This document shows, in pieces, positions 63,040-64,000 of a DNA stretch of 64,000 bases (positions within the stretch are counted from its first letter, which is position 1; each line of letters starts with the position of its first letter). The stretch is taken from positions 263,840-327,839 of the forward strand of contig VZTI01000613.1 in NCBI GenBank assembly GCA_013397865.1. The letters run 5' to 3'. The DNA comes from Struthidea cinerea. Its lineage: Eukaryota; Chordata; Aves; Passeriformes; Corcoracidae. Made by a program: the position numbers and the translations under genes. Under the pieces are notes generated by a model. It saw only the letters and a list, made by a program, of their open reading frames with translations, did not search any database and was not told the origin of the DNA.

Positions 63040-63290
63040 GTGCAGCCAGAGCCGGGGGGAAGCTCCCGCATGCGAGGACCGATCGTTTGTGTGAAGCGTG
63101 CGCGGGCCAGGCTCAGCTTCCTCCGAAAGCATGACATTAAAATCTAATTAATAATGAGCAGCTGGGAAAATGCAAACAAAAAAGTAATCTATCACAATGT
63201 AGGAGGCAAACCAGAGCAGTGCACAGCGTGAGGAACAAAGGAAGGAAATACACAGACGCTAATTCAAGTAATCTATTTAATGGGATTCCA
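63040..63290. promoter_or_regulatory. Possible conserved regulatory block
   Basis: A CpG-containing stretch (63045-63125) abuts a cluster of developmental-factor-like words: ctaattaataatgag (homeodomain TAATTA), gcagctgg (E-box CAGCTG), cacaatg and gaacaaagg (SOX/TCF-LEF). Clustering in an otherwise plain intron suggests an enhancer. Conservation could not be tested. Confidence 0.3.
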
Positions 63291-63790
63291 CTCCTTGTCC
63301 TCTAGTTCTCCTGTGACATACAGAGGGACTTTGCTGCATAGATGTTGATTAACCATATTTAAGGCTTTTATTTCTTTATAAACTAATCCCTACAGTAACT
63401 TAATGAGCTTTCACCTTCCCTAGCAATGCAGACAGGTGTTGCAGGCAAAACAGCCTTGATTTGGGGATCTTTTACTTAATTTAATTTATTGCCAATTAAC
63501 ACAAATTTCTAATAATTCGTTCAGAGTGAGAATAAAGTAAATATAACTAAAAAACCATTTAAGTGAACACCTGTCCACCATCTTTCCCAGACTGAACTTA
63601 ATCCAAACACTTGTCCTCCCCCTTTCCTACTGTCAGCTTCCCTTCTCTCCACCGCGGCTTTCACTCAGTGATGGGTTTTCCATCACACTGAGGCACAGCC
63701 AGGCCAGGTGTGAGCAGCATCCGGCCTCTCCTGACCTCCTCCCACTGCTTCAGTGGCCTCTGGCTAATGGAACCTGGCATACATGCCCAG

Positions 63791-63972
63791 CACTGTGCTC
63801 TGGAGTGAGCCAACTGGGTGCTCAGGTGTGAACTGACTGAACTCAGACATGGGTTAAGAGGGGGCTCATGGGTGAGCCAGCTGGGTGTTCATTAGTAAAT
63901 TAACTGGGTGCTCATGCACAAACTGATGGGGTGTTCATGCCTGAACCAACTAGGCACTCATGCATGGAAGCA
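63791..63972 (+). repeat. 23-bp minisatellite, about eight units
   Basis: Unit starts fall at 63791, 63814, 63837, 63860, 63881, 63904, 63927 and 63950. The spacing is 23 bp except for one 21-bp unit. The rough consensus is ctgggtgctcatgcgtgaac plus caa. Units are moderately diverged, so the array is not very young. Confidence 0.85.
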
Positions 63973-64000
63973 GGAAACACTGCAGTTTATGCTCAATACA

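Larger units (their letters stand above)
56498..64000 (-). other. ANKFN1 upstream intron (partial), no exon found
   Basis: Exon a needs an upstream exon ending with one base of a split codon. No minus-strand segment in these 7.5 kb encodes recognisable FN3 or ankyrin sequence. The stretch holds a GC-richer patch at 59000-59240, a palindromic TTATGTAA site at 60711-60726, a possible regulatory block near 63040-63290 and a minisatellite at the right edge. Confidence 0.6.

Noticed and set aside
63791..63972. CRISPR-like array
   Set aside because: Units are contiguous 23-bp tandem repeats without unique spacers, in vertebrate intronic DNA; it is a minisatellite.

Overview
The window is nuclear DNA from a vertebrate, most likely a bird. 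It is AT-rich and non-coding over most of its length, with short GT-AG-spliced exons separated by kilobase introns. It has no recent SINE, LINE or LTR copies, only decayed amniote-age repeat scraps, plus two CpG-rich blocks with GC-rich minisatellites. The bird assignment is inferred from this repeat poverty and compactness; it was not tested by a database search.

The one protein-coding gene I can support is the 3' part of ANKFN1 (ankyrin-repeat and fibronectin type III domain protein; mouse Nmf9/mWAKE, fly wide awake/banderuola), on the minus strand. Eleven exons run from 56497 down to 24962. They join in frame with compatible phases into a continuous 741-residue C-terminal fragment ending at a TAA. 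It starts inside the FN3 domain, passes through the family's conserved core (including GLYLGYLKL) and ends in a 264-codon Ser-rich terminal exon. The ankyrin-repeat exons and the start codon must lie beyond the right edge; I found no exon in 56498-64000.

Layout: 1-23960 is intergenic DNA 3' of ANKFN1. It contains a TATA/MEF2/CpG-rich promoter-like block (7222-7580) and a GC-rich block (about 14580-15420) with a CTCF-like site, a YY1-like site and a 41-bp minisatellite. 23961-24961 is the probable 3' UTR. 24962-56497 holds the exons and their introns, with a 44-N assembly gap at 31944-31987. 56498-64000 is intron, ending in a possible conserved regulatory block and a 23-bp minisatellite.

I found no prokaryotic-type system, CRISPR array, RNA gene or intact mobile element. 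The most unusual raw-sequence signal is a pair of adjacent perfect hairpins (17-bp and 16-bp stems) at 30473-30570, with other perfect hairpins at 41360-41392 and 43158-43189. They look like footprints of template-switch mutation during replication.
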